Part shown: in pieces, positions 1 through 11,217 of the stretch
Position numbering within the stretch: the first letter of the stretch is position 1
Layout: each line of letters starts with the position of its first letter
Source: Azolla caroliniana
Lineage: Eukaryota; Polypodiophyta
Length of the DNA stretch: 64,000 bases
Reading direction: 5' to 3'
Assembly: GCA_043228905.1 (NCBI GenBank)
Contig: JBHGNT010000009.1
Location: forward strand, 22,196,001-22,260,000
The notes under the pieces: model-generated
The model's database searches: none
What the model was told of the DNA's origin: nothing
What the model saw: the letters and a program-made list of their open reading frames with translations, nothing else
Program-made: the position numbers and the translations under genes

Positions 1-1015
1 TATCATTTGTCAATGTTAACATCAAGGGACAATATGTGTCTTGAGGGATCGAACCAAAGCTTTCCTTGGTTCAAGGAAAGCTATCCTTCAACTGATAAAA
101 ACTTGAAATAGAGCTTTTCTCGAACCAGAGTAGCATTCTTGGTTCAATGAGATTAATTATATTTCTATTTATTTAATTAAATTTTTTTTCTATAAAAATT
201 TCTTGATTTTGTCTTTTTTAGTAGAACGTCGACCGGTGGACGAGATGCCGACCTTGATTGGCATAACATGTTCGAATACAGTCATCCAAAAGTTGAAATT
301 CGCTACATATCTTCCTACTCGGAGCTCGGAATCACCTTATCAAAATTCTACACGTTCCTTGAAGTGACCCTTTTGTGTCAGTGTTACGAACCCTTCAGAT
401 TGAAGCTTGGAGTTTGTCTTTTGTTAAATTAAATGGAATTTACTCGTCAAATTGCAAGCACACCGTGCTTAGATTTTTTGAGCCAAAAAATCCATCGCGA
501 CCCTCATTCGATCACAAATTCACTCAAAACAATAGGTCTACGATAAATATAATTTTTGTAGGTATTAAATTACTGTATCACATCAAGTGTTTGAGATATT
601 GAATGAGATGCAAATGAGATGAAATCTCAAGCTTGTTACAAAGCGATTTATGTGGCAAATAGCTAAGTAGAGGCAATATTAGATCACGGAGAAGAGCTTT
701 GGGAAGAAATCCTCGCATTTCGGTGCAATGACCACGTCACCTTTTATCATTTTTGGTCAGGCACACCCTCTTGATTCACAACTCTAAGCTCAATCAGAAT
801 TTCAGCAATCGCTTTTGCCTTGTAGAATAATCAATCCTTAACAATGAGCTCTCTTGTCCCTTTCATGGGGTCTTGGAGCTCTAAGTGCAAATAAAATATA
901 GTATTCCCCTCTTTTAGCATGCACCTTACTTTTTTGCCTGTTGCGTGCACTTATAATTATATTCCTATGGTGCCTAGTGTGAGCAAAATGTCAATCATCT
1001 TGTCCATCCATTCAT
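1..1015. other. intergenic, no gene recognised
   Basis: AT-rich DNA with only short open frames lacking recognisable motifs. The only structure I see is a small perfect hairpin at 58-82. It may be the edge of something starting outside the window. Confidence 0.5.
58..82. repeat. perfect short hairpin
   Basis: Arms AGCTTTCCTTG and CAAGGAAAGCT (11 bp each) flank a 3-base loop. There is no T-tract or neighbouring gene to make it a terminator. Function unknown. Confidence 0.6.
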
Positions 1016-1133
1016 AGTGCCTTCATTTGACCAACTAAACTCTACATATTCCTTTTGTGGTTTTGTTAGTGGTTTAAATCCCGTCTAGACAACAAAAGGA
1101 ATATGTGGACGAGTTAGTCAAATAAAGGCAATG
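1016..1133. repeat. imperfect inverted repeat, ~43-nt arms
   Basis: The left arm (1016-1058) and the reverse complement of the right arm (1092-1133) match at roughly 85%, with a two-base bulge and a loop of about 33 bases. This is the geometry of a small foldback MITE or a MIR-like precursor. No terminal target duplication was seen. Confidence 0.55.
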
Positions 1134-1350
1134 TCTTTTTATTGTCTTGACGATTATCCTGTCACATCTCTTTCTAGTCATACCTTGATCCTAACCTTCA
1201 ATCCTTCGTAGTCTAGAGTTTCGATGCTTTTCTTCTCATGAGCACAACACGATAAAAGATTTTAATTTTATGAAGTAATTCTCTTCTAAACAATTAATAG
1301 GGGAAACTCTGATATTTTCCTACTATAACTCGTAATGGTCGTTGTTCTAA

Positions 1351-1697
1351 TGCATTTGAAGTCAGATTATAGAGTTATGGCCCATGGGGTACCTAAAATA
1401 CACATCTAGCTATGGTTTAAACATATAAACGATCCCAACCCGAAAGATCCAACCAAATCACCTTGTGAAAGGAGGGTTATGGTTACGGGGCTCTTCCTCG
1501 ACAATGCAACATACGACACACAACTTATGAAGAATCACTTTAGCATTGACCCTGCTCTAATGCAGCATTTGAAGTCATTTTAGAGAGTTACGGTGTACCT
1601 AAAACACACATCTAACTATGGTTTAAACATATAAGCAATCCCAATCTGAAAGATCCAATCAAATCACCCCGAAAAGGTGGGCTATGGTTGCGGGGAT
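1351..1697 (+). repeat. direct duplication (two ~140-bp copies)
   Basis: Copies at about 1351-1490 and 1561-1697 share the order: GCATTTGAAGTCA, a run around GGTTTAAACATATAA, then AAAGATCCAA and TATGGTTGCGGGG. They are spaced about 205-210 bp apart and moderately diverged. Non-coding. Confidence 0.65.
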
Positions 1698-1859
1698 CTA
1701 TCCCCAAGGAACTCCCCGACGATGCCACATACCCCCCCAATACAATCCAAGATCTTGTCGTGCGGACGATCATATCATTGTATAAGCTCGATGAAAATGA
1801 ATCGAGAAATGCAATGAGGGACAGAATGATGCGGCCACAAGAATCCGAAGCAAATCTCT

Positions 1860-1970
1860 TAGGCCTAATGGGCCAAAGCCTAATGGGGCAAGGCGTAATG
1901 GGCTAAGCCTAATGGGCCAAAGCCTAATGGGTCAAGGGCCAAGGCCCAATGGGCTAAGCCTGATATGGGC
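1860..1970 (+). repeat. short degenerate tandem repeat
   Basis: Repeated CCTAATGGGCCAAAG-type units (about 15 bp, 6-7 imperfect copies). The short open frame at 1688-1906 runs into it and is not a convincing gene. Confidence 0.6.
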
Positions 1971-2254
1971 GGTTATTGTGAGTGAGCTTTTTACCTGTCA
2001 TAGGCTGCAGAATCATTAAATGTTTGTTTGTACATATGACGGTTGTAAGATCATCATCATTTAATTGATTGAAGGAATCCATCTCTGTCTCTCTCTCTCT
2101 CTCTCTGTGTATCTCTTCCTTATTTCCACACACAGAAGACCTATATAGCCAATATGTGAGAAGCTAAATCACACCATTAAGGGTTTCTAACAATTCAGCC
2201 CTCTGTTTTTTTTTTTGCCATGCCTGCTTACATTATCATAGCAATGCTTAATAG

Positions 2255-2525
2255 TTTAAAGGTTAGGGTTAGGGTTAGTGTTAGTGCTATTAGCTGGGTT
2301 TTAAGATTTTAGGGGCAGGGTCATTAGCTGGGTTTAAGATTTGTGTTCTTAGCTGGGTTTAAGATTTGTGTTCTTAGCTAGGTTTAAGATTTGGGTTCTT
2401 TGCTAGGTTTAAGATTTGGGTTCTTCGCTAGGTTAAAGATTTGGGTTCTTAGTTCGGTTTAAGATTAGGGTTCTTATCTAGGTTTAAGATTTAGGGTTAG
2501 GGTTAGGGTTGTTAGTTAGATTTAA
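2255..2525 (+). repeat. 25-bp minisatellite with telomere-like motifs
   Basis: About eight imperfect 25-bp units built on GGTTTAAGATTTGGGTTCTTA lie at 2291-2525. Short GGTTAGGGTTAGGG runs occur near 2263-2278 and 2489-2510. The array ends about 100 bp before the start codon of the receptor kinase, so it sits in its promoter or 5' UTR. The telomere-like runs are only two to four units long. Confidence 0.75.
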
Positions 2526-2630
2526 GGCTGAGGGTTTACCAAGCAATTCAGGTTTCATGCCACCCAGCTCCTCTGTTACAGCAGTTAGGGATTTTTCTTC
2601 GAGTTTGACAAGGATAGGTCGTTAAAATTA

Positions 2631-4451
2631 ATGGAGAATCTAACCATGCAATTCATGATTCATGCCATCCCCATGCTTATTATTATAACGCTTAACCTAG
2701 CATTAATGGAAGCTTTTTCCTCTGTGCTTGATCTCTCAGAGTATGCTTCTACAGCTATAAACGTGAGCATCAGTGAATCGCTCAATTCGAGCATACCTAT
2801 ACTCATCAGTAGCGATGGAGCTTACTCTTGGCAATTCTACCCTTATCATTATGGCACTAAGGATCAATACCTGATTGTGGTTCTCAATACCCTCTCCAAT
2901 ACCACCACTGTTGTGTGGATGGCCAACAGAAACCGCCCAGTTTCGCTTAATGCCACACTTCTCTTCGCATTACCTTCGCGACAATTCATCCTCAGAGATC
3001 GAGCCGACAAAGAGCCATCATCGGATTCGATAGTATGGTCTTCTCCTGCAGGAATCTACAGTGTGGAGATGAATGCCACAGGAAACCTCCTCATGCTGGA
3101 TGCCCATAACTCTACCCTCTGGCAAAGCTTCGACTACCCATCAGATGTCATGGTGGCTGGGCAGAGCTTGAAAGCACATCAATCCCTTGTGTCTAGTGTT
3201 TCATCAGAGAATGTATCAGAGAGTATGTATGTGCTCAGGGTGGAGCCTGGAGGGGTGGTTTTCTATGCAGATTTAGATGAACAGCAAAAGAATGTGCCCT
3301 ATGAACTCTTCACATATTCCTTCACATATGCATTAGGTCGGTATAGCGGCACAGATGCATCGGGCTCTAGCGGAGGCAGTTTAACGGAGGCTCTGCATTC
3401 CTCGTGTAATCGGACACTGATTGTGTATGATCCAGATGGTATCGAGCTCTCTCTCCAACAAGAGGGCTATACCATAACACCCGAGTGCGAGGCAGAGACA
3501 GGCGGGTTCACGGTCCATGGGGTCACTTTCACCACACGTTCGGGCGGCATCTCGGGATTCCGATACCTAAAGCTCATGCCCGATGGTGATGTGCAGACAT
3601 TCCTAGTCTCCGATTCGGACGGCCTCGTGACCCCCATGAATGAGCCCACCCAGGGTTTCTTTAGCACATTTTGCAAGCTCCCTTCTTATTGTGGCATCAA
3701 TAGCCTGTGTAGCTCCTACCAAACCTGCTCTTGCCCCGATCTCTTTCGACCGATCGACGCCTCGGATCCGTTGGAAGGCTGCCGCTTGCAATCCGGAGCG
3801 TTGGATTGCTCGAGCTCGGTACAACGCCACCAGTTCCTCGAGATCCCGGGAGCAGATTACTTTGCAAACTCTTACACTGCCCCACTCATGTATAACATAA
3901 CTCCCGAAGAATGCAAGGATTTATGCCTTCCGAATTGCTCCTGCACCGCGGCATTCCATAGCAACGACACGGGTGCTTGCTACCTTTACAATCAAGTCCA
4001 CACAATGCAAGCTGATACTAACCCTTCCATGACTGCCTTCCTTAAAGTGCCCCTTTCATCGTCTGATGGTGAATTCTCCATCTACTTGAAGCGCATTGTC
4101 ATCGGGGTTAGCGTGGCTGCTTGTCTTGTGCTCTTGGGTTTTGGCATTCTCGGATTGTGGATCGGGAAGAAGCTGAAACTCGGAGATCCGGAGCCGGATT
4201 CGGAAGAGGAGGCTTTTCTCGAAAGCTTGCCTGGTCTTCCTCCAAGATACTCCTACAAAGAGCTTCATTCAGCTACCCAAGGTTTTAGTAAGAAGCTTGG
4301 GAGTGGAGGCTCAGGTTCAGTATATGAAGGTCGAGTAACCTTATACACTTCCGATAATCACAGAAAACAAATTCTAGTGGAAGCTGGAGAAGATGAAGAA
4401 GACATTAACAATGTCATGGGCACTGTTGCAGTGAAGGAGCTTCAGGTCCAT

Positions 4452-4493
<42 letters not shown>

Positions 4494-6074
4494 ATTTTTG
4501 TCCAATCTTTTTCATTTTGTTTTATTCTCCTTGTTGTATTGTACTAAGATTCTCAAGTCAGAACAAATTTTGACATAAAAAACCTTGGATAAAAAATGAC
4601 CCTGAAGAGGGAGAGTGATTAGAAAAGAGAGGCCATGTAAAAAACATTGGATCAAATTAAGTTTTAGCACATTAGAGTCAATGGTAGATGAGGATCGATG
4701 AAGATCATATGCGTTGATCAACAACTGTTTCAGATTTTAAAGCCCCCTCAATCATCATTTTGAGGCCCCTCAACACAACGTCTCAAGTGCCAATGCTGTA
4801 GTAACATGCATCAAATATCAAACCTTGATCAATTTGAAGGTTCGTGATGAATGAATCCATAGTCGAGAACATTGGTCCAGGAAGGGAATATATTGTGCAT
4901 ATTCATTTCCATGATCATAACAATTTCATTTGTTTTACTGGATTGTAGTTGGACCCCTATTTACAATAGTCTTCAAATTTTATTGATTTTTGGGTCTACT
5001 TGAAATGAATGAATGGTACAGGTGACAACATTGGGGAGAATCAGCATATCAGCAACAGGAAAGAAGCAATTCAGAGCAGAGGTAGCAACATTGGGTAGCC
5101 TAAGCCATGTCAATCTAGTTCAGCTAAGGGGCTTTTGTGCTGAAGGAGTGCATAGGCTTCTTGTATATGAGTACCTAGAAAAAGGATCATTAGACAAGTG
5201 GATATTTTGTGATACTCACAAGGTTAAGGATCCCATCAAAGTAGATGGAGCATATAATGCTACTGAGATGAGCTATGGTATCCGAGAGATCGATAAATGG
5301 GATGTCCGATACCGGATAGCTGTGGACACAGCTCGTGGCCTTGCGTTCCTACACGAAGGATGTCGACACAAAGTGTTGCATTTGGATGTGAAGCCACAAA
5401 ACATATTGTTGAATGGGATGTTTAGAGCCAAATTGTCGGACTTTGGTGTGAGCAAGCTTATAGAGAGGGAAACTCGAGGCGACCATACGCAAACACAAAC
5501 CGCAATGAGGGGTACTCCGGGTTACATGGCACCCGAGTGGTTCCTAAATCTACCAGTGACAGACAAGAGTGATGTATTCAGCTATGGCATGGTGTTATTG
5601 GAGCTTGTTGGGGGTAGAAAGAATGCACATTTGCATGTTGATGATGTACATGATGGCATAGTAGATATGCATAAGAGTGAACATCCTGATGAAGGCATAG
5701 GGTGGTATTTTCCTGCCTGGGCTGCTAAACAAGCTGGGCTGGGTAAAACACTAGACATAGTGGACAAAAGGTTACTTACCAATGTTAACCAAAATGCTGA
5801 AGAAGATGCAATATCGAGCCTTATCCGGCTCATCCATGTTGCTTTCTGGTGTATCCAAGAGGACCCGATTTATCGTCCTTCAATGAGCACTGTACTCTTG
5901 ATGCTTGAAGAGCATGTGCAAGTTCCGGATCCTCCTCTTCACCTCCATTATATTCCCCGACAAGTCGTACGTCCTTCACCGCTGGTTTTTCCTTCTACTT
6001 CGATTGCCAGTTTGACAATGTCATCGATTGAATCAATCCATGCCACTAGCAAAAATTTCTTACATTCTCGTTAG
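2631..6074 (+). CDS. G-type lectin S-receptor-like serine/threonine-protein kinase
   Basis: Plasma-membrane receptor kinase, two exons: 2631-4445 and 5022-6074, joined in phase 0 across a 576-bp intron (955 aa predicted). Seen in order: signal peptide (about 1-30); bulb-lectin region with the hallmark WQSFDYPSD (W164); EGF-like cysteine cluster (about 345-385); PAN/apple-like region (about 390-475); one membrane span (about 489-512); kinase domain with glycine loop LGSGGSGSVYEG (near 556), VAVK lysine (602), HLDVKPQNILL with catalytic Asp near 727, DFG, and GTPGYMAPEW. All core catalytic residues are present. HLD instead of HRD makes it a non-RD kinase, as is common in SD2/SD3-type and immune-type receptors. 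Ligand unknown. The splice donor CAG|GTCCAT is weak and is followed by a CT-repeat; without splicing, translation would stop at 4547, before most of the kinase. The intron is inferred from protein continuity. Confidence 0.9.
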
Positions 6075-8340
6075 CCTAGACTATAAATAACCTACAAGTC
6101 ATGGGGCAATGTCATCGATTCCTACCAGTAAGTACCATTGTTTGTTGAACCAATATCATCAATTAGTGGATCAATTCATGCTATTGTGGAGAGTATATTA
6201 TGGCCTCATTTGCTTATACAGCAAATAATGTATATATCTTGACAAGAAGTGACGTTTCTTGTCGAAGCAATGTCGTCAACTTGCTGGATCCAAGTCACTA
6301 TGAAGAATGTATTAGGGTCTTGTGATCTTCGCAAACTATATTCTACTTGCTCTACGAGGTTGTGGCTTTGGTCTTTAATCATACCACCAAGAAACTTCAT
6401 GGTTTGATCATCAAAGCCAATAACTTCATGTAAATTAAAATGACATTTCAATCATAATAATGTAAATAGCATATTTTGTGTGTACGACCTGGAAAATGTA
6501 GTTTCATTGTTCCATAAACATACCGATAATCTTAGAAAATAGATGATTTGTCTAACTTACTAGTAGTGACTCATGAAATCTGCATATAGACTATACCATA
6601 GGCAATAAGAGTAAAGGTAGTGCAAAATTGGAACCAATGAATACAAACAATGCAAATGTCATCGTCCATTTTTGTAAATGCAAAAAGGGAAAATAGATAC
6701 ATCACTTGCTTTCTCTAAAAGTGGAAAATGATTCTTTAGCTCTTGACAAAGTCATGTTGAAGCATTTAATTGTGCTTGTAAAGTCAAAACTAGCTTTTGT
6801 TGCGAGATAATGACCTCCTAAGTGTGACTTCATTGAACAAAAGAAGAACAATTAAAGTCACGTTTGAGATTAATTATTACTAGAATGTTTTTTGGATGTC
6901 TTAACAAACTTTGTTTTTGTATCCATTTTTTATAAATTGATGCTAAACCTTCATAGCAATAGGAATTTCGGAGGTTCTTGAGTGCATGATCAAAATCTAT
7001 CCAACCATAATGTTAGTATCTAGGGCGTCCGTTTTCTTTTGGTTAAAACAAATGGAATGCATCTAAAGTTTGCCTAAGTACACTATTAGGTCTACAACCA
7101 TTATCCAATCAATCCATCTTTCAAACATGTGCCAAATAAGGAGCCCATTCATATGGATAACATTCAATGCTGCAAGACAAATATCAAAACATATATGAAA
7201 TGGTAATTGATAACAAATTGCTTACCGTACATAGAAAGGAACCAATTCATATATAAGGACGACATGTTATCAACGAGAATTATAGCTTTATGGTGGCATG
7301 TTGCCAATAACATTTGGTCATTTAATTGTTCATGATCTATTATGGTGCAATAGTTGACCATCATTATTTGCATTGCTCACTCTTGCGGGCCCTATTTCAG
7401 GATTAGTGGTGGATGAACCATTTGAAGATTTGCTATTCAATAGCAAGAACAAATAATTGGAGTGTGTGTGTATGGCAATGGCATCTATAGTAAGTTGATT
7501 AAAGATAGAACATGATTAATGCGAAAGGTTTTCCTATTCATCGCACATTACTTGATATTTACAAACGTGTGCGGTCAACTTCATAACCGTTAAACACTAT
7601 CATGACGAAATTGTGATCTTGGACACATGCATGCAAGTTCTTCCTCGAATTGCCGACTGGCTTTCTTCATGACATATCCAAGCTCAACCGTTGAGACCTT
7701 TGCCTAAACCAAGCGGTTTCTTTCCACGACCTCACCCGCTTCTGCTCATGCACATGGTGCCATGCCGAACCTACACCATTCATTCACATACGATTGAGCT
7801 CATGTACCTAAGCGACTTCTTATCTATGGCAACAAATTTTTCACTTGCCTATATAGATTTTACGTTGCCCAACATTGGCGATGTGCAAAGAAACAACAAT
7901 TCCCCAAGGCATGATTCCTTTCCCGTCTTGTTTTGCCTCACTCTTGCGACCCTGGAAATCTAATTGTGATGTGTCTTGCACCGATGACAATATTTGCATT
8001 TTACTGGAAGCAATCGACCGAATCTCTATAGGGATCGGACAACTAATCTATTGTTCACGAAACGAGAGGGGGGGGGGTGATTGTTCGCCCCGAAGCCTAG
8101 AAGAAAAACCGTAGAATGAACAAGCAAGCCCTAACCTAATACCGAAATGCCGATAAACATGCTTAATTTAGTTAATTGCGCTTAATGTTTCGCTTAATGG
8201 TATTAAGAAGCATCATCCCACAAATTGAAAGTTTAAGTTTGGGCCTTAATGGTAGATTAAGAAGATTGAGATTGAGATTATAGCTAAGAAGGAAAGAAGG
8301 TAGGGAGAGAGAGCAAATAACTAGAAGTAGAGAAGGTAAA
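6075..8340. other. intergenic, no gene recognised
   Basis: AT-rich sequence with short frames on both strands (for example 6206-6451 minus, 7164-7373 minus, 7691-7963 plus). None has a motif, a credible start or a recognisable family. It could hide very old transposon remains. Confidence 0.5.
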
Positions 8341-8344
8341 GAAA

Positions 8345-8728
8345 GTAGCAGAACAGAGACATATATAGCAGAAGAAGAAGAAGAAGAAGAAGAGTAGAAG
8401 GAGAAGAAGTAGTAGAAGAAATAGTTGTAGAAGAAGAAGAAGAAGAGTAGAAGGAGAAGTAGTAGAAGAAATAGTTGTAGAAGAAGAAGAAGAAGAGTAG
8501 AAGGAGAAGAAGTAGTAGAAGAAATAGTTGTAGAAGAAGAAGACGAAGATTAAATCATTGATTTAAGGAAAGGGGCATAGCCAGAGACATATATAGCAGA
8601 AGAAGAAGAAGAAGAAGAGTAGAAGGAGAAGAAGTAGTAGAAGTAGTAGAAGAAATAGAAGTAGTAGTAGTAGTAGTAGTAGAAGAAGAAGAAGATTAAA
8701 TCATTGATTTAAGGAAAGGGGCATAGCT
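8345..8728 (+). repeat. GAA/GTA-rich higher-order repeat
   Basis: Runs of AGA and GTA trinucleotides form larger units of about 50-65 bp. The whole block is partly duplicated: AGAGACATATATAGCAGAAG occurs near 8355 and 8583, and TTAAATCATTGATTTAAGG near 8550 and 8697. Confidence 0.75.
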
Positions 8729-8962
8729 GTTCTGAGGTTTGACTCAGGCGAAGCACCTATCCATTGGACAACAAACAAACCCTAGTCACAACCAAGTCAA
8801 TCGGAAAACCATCCCAAATGCAGGAAAACAAACAAGGGAGCCGGAACCGGAGTAGCGATCTTCGGAGAGGATTCGGAGAGCCCGAGCTGATTCGGAGGGA
8901 AGAGTTAAGGAAATTAAATCGCGGTTGGAAATACAAATCTTGGGCTGGAAGGGGTCGATTAC

Positions 8963-9154
8963 TCACGTCACAAAGCATCGATATTGGTATGGGATGAAGT
9001 CTCTACACCGGTGGCAGAATTGAGATCTACGTTGATTTAGGTATGGACATTCATGGGTTGTATGATGATCTTGACATATAGGGCACCGGGCTGACTTCTT
9101 GCAGCCACAATTGGTATGTTGGAGGCCTAACATGGAATCTTCCATGATCATCAC
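8963..9154 (-). other. cysteine-rich short ORF, zinc-knuckle-like, doubtful
   Basis: A 63-codon frame with CGCKKSARCPICQDHH followed by three more cysteines (HEC and FCHRC). The spacing resembles a zinc knuckle but does not fit the CX2CX4HX4C pattern exactly. There is no flanking domain and an overlapping frame is also open. It may be a transposon gag remnant or chance. No function is assigned. Confidence 0.2.
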
Positions 9155-9452
9155 TATAGAACATGCTTAAGAGAAAGTGTTGCATAGCTAGGGTTTTGTC
9201 AAAAAGACCCCCAATGAACCTATTTCGCAGGTTTGTCATCAGACAATCTACCTTTCCGTTCATACTGGTTATATAAATTCTTAGTTCAAAGGATATGGTC
9301 ACAACAACCTCTCTGTTGCCACATGCTTTAAGCAAAACAATTGTCCTCTTTGATGAATTCCTCTTTGATATTGGTATAATCATGTAGGGAGTTCTTTAAT
9401 GGGAGTGTCCTGAAACATATGTGGGCATGATTCTCTCGAGTTAATTTGAATG

Positions 9453-9643
9453 TGGTGACCTTAGTCACACTACTGAGTGATTCATAAGCCCTAAAGCCTT
9501 GGTTGAATCCCTCAATATGGTTGTACCATCACCATAATCAGTAAATGTGGTGACCTTAGTCCCACTACTGATTGACCCATAAGCCCTTAAGACTTGGTTG
9601 AATCCCTCAATATGGTTGTACCATCACCATAATCAGTAAACTT
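9453..9643 (+). repeat. tandem duplication, two ~96-bp copies
   Basis: The segment beginning GGTGACCTTAGTC and ending ACCATAATCAGTAAA occurs twice, back to back, with few differences. Non-coding. Confidence 0.8.
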
Positions 9644-9649
9644 GGGAAG

Positions 9650-10640
9650 CATCGGATCCCACTATGGGTTTGTTGTCCACTGTCATTAGCAGACGTCTCA
9701 TAGAGGCATTGCAATAGCTTCTTGGATGTGAACTACCATCGATGCGAGGGTTTGCCTCACATTATATAGAGCAGCAACATAACGATTGGGGGCAGATATT
9801 GCATGAATTGGTGCCTTAGTCTAAGGATGGGAGGATGTTAACCATACACTTGGATGTTGGTAAGAAGCAAAAGTAACAAGTGTTGAAGGAAGGAAACAAA
9901 TGAATCACGAGACTTCAGTGATAATGTTTAAATGCCAAGGCCATTGTAAAAGCTATAAAAGATGCTTCGATAAGTCTTTTATGCTTCTTTTTTACATTTA
10001 AAATCTCTTAATCTCTAATTAGTTATAACCTCAATTGCTAGCTTAATCTCACCCTATGACCCAAATAATGAGTCTTAATCTGAAGTGTTTGGGCTAGTTG
10101 TGATAACTCTTGAAGAGTACTCCCATCTCTCAGTTGAGTGCTTGTTGCTTTCCTGTTGTTTATTGTGTTAAGTACTATAACATCTATATTTAAGTGATTA
10201 AGCATGTTGGATTAAGTCTTGAACTCTTTGAGTGTGCGGTTAAGTATTAATTTTAGAGTTGGCTAGCTCATTTATTGGTACATGCTAGTAGGCTTAAGAG
10301 TAGATTGGCACCCATTTGTACTCATCCCTCCCACAATAGAGTGGATATTATCCTGAATCTGTAGATCTTGGTTCTAGGTTAATTAGGTAAGACTAAATAG
10401 GACAACATCAGGTAAGTCCTAAACTTCTCAACTGGAGCTTGCCTCCTTAACCTTACAATGGGAGAGAACTCATCAATTCATTATGTCAAAGCTCTAAGGG
10501 TGTCAAATACTCTAGAGCATATTGACAGAGTGAGCTAGCATCACTTGGAAAACCGCCTTTTCATAGTAATTCTAACAACTTAAGTTCAAAAGAAAGACTT
10601 AACGGACATTCTTAGACTAATTGACTACTTGAGAAATTAG
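9650..10640. other. intergenic, no gene recognised
   Basis: No supported coding frame, repeat or RNA gene. The next recognisable sequence is a decayed retroelement gag at about 10650. Confidence 0.5.
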
Positions 10641-10844
10641 TGAAGGATCATGGCCCCTTTTGGAAGATTTCCTAGCCTTTCTCAGTGAGTTCGAAGCGAC
10701 CTTCAAGGAGTCTGGAAATGGCAATCCTCGATTAACAAGGATCTAGGGTGTTGTTGACATATGCATTGGAGTTCTGGCAGCTAGCCTGCAACATAAATTA
10801 TGATGACCAAGCTCACCTCAGCTAGCACGAGACATTAATTATTT

Positions 10845-10955
10845 GGGATGTTAACCAGTTTAGGCCTAAATTGAGCCGAGCCAAACTGCCAAACCCTTTA
10901 ATAATGATTAAACGGTTTGGTTCAGGGTTGAGCCAAACAATTGTTGACTCCTACT
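10845..10955. mobile_element. small MITE-like insertion in gypsy remnant
   Basis: A ~110-bp segment rich in GAGCCGAGCC and AAACGGTTTGGTTC separates the gag piece from the rest of the gypsy pseudogene. Its composition resembles the GGTTCGGTTT-type elements at 24779, 31436 and 46528. Boundaries are approximate. Confidence 0.35.
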
Positions 10956-11114
10956 GGAGATTTAGTCATAAACTTTCCGTTTATTCTATATCAAGATAGA
11001 CAAACTCTATTTCTTTTTTACTAATCGTTATGGAGACATTCGTGCAGACTATAAAGTAAAGTGTCTTAGTCATACGATTGATTCTTCTATCCAAACACAT
11101 TCGCCTCCGCAATC

Positions 11115-11217
11115 TTTGCCGAGGATCTAGCTCCCATGATCAATTATACTCTGCAATCTTTGCCGAAGATCTAGCTCCCATGATCAGTTATACTCCACAA
11201 TCTTTGCCGAGGATTTG
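11115..11217 (+). repeat. 44-bp tandem repeat, ~2.4 copies
   Basis: The unit begins GCAATCTTTGCCGAGGATCT and carries CTCCCATGATCA; two full copies and one partial. It sits inside the decayed gypsy element. Confidence 0.75.

Noticed and set aside
2255-2525. True interstitial telomere or chromosome end
   Set aside because: Only two to four telomere-like units at a time within a 25-bp minisatellite, next to an intact gene.
7691-8114. Two overlapping plus-strand frames as a gene
   Set aside because: No motif, no splice or promoter support, and both are open only by chance in low-stop sequence.
8963-9383. Integrated pararetrovirus coat-protein knuckle
   Set aside because: Cysteine spacing does not fit, and there is no RT, protease or movement-protein sequence nearby.
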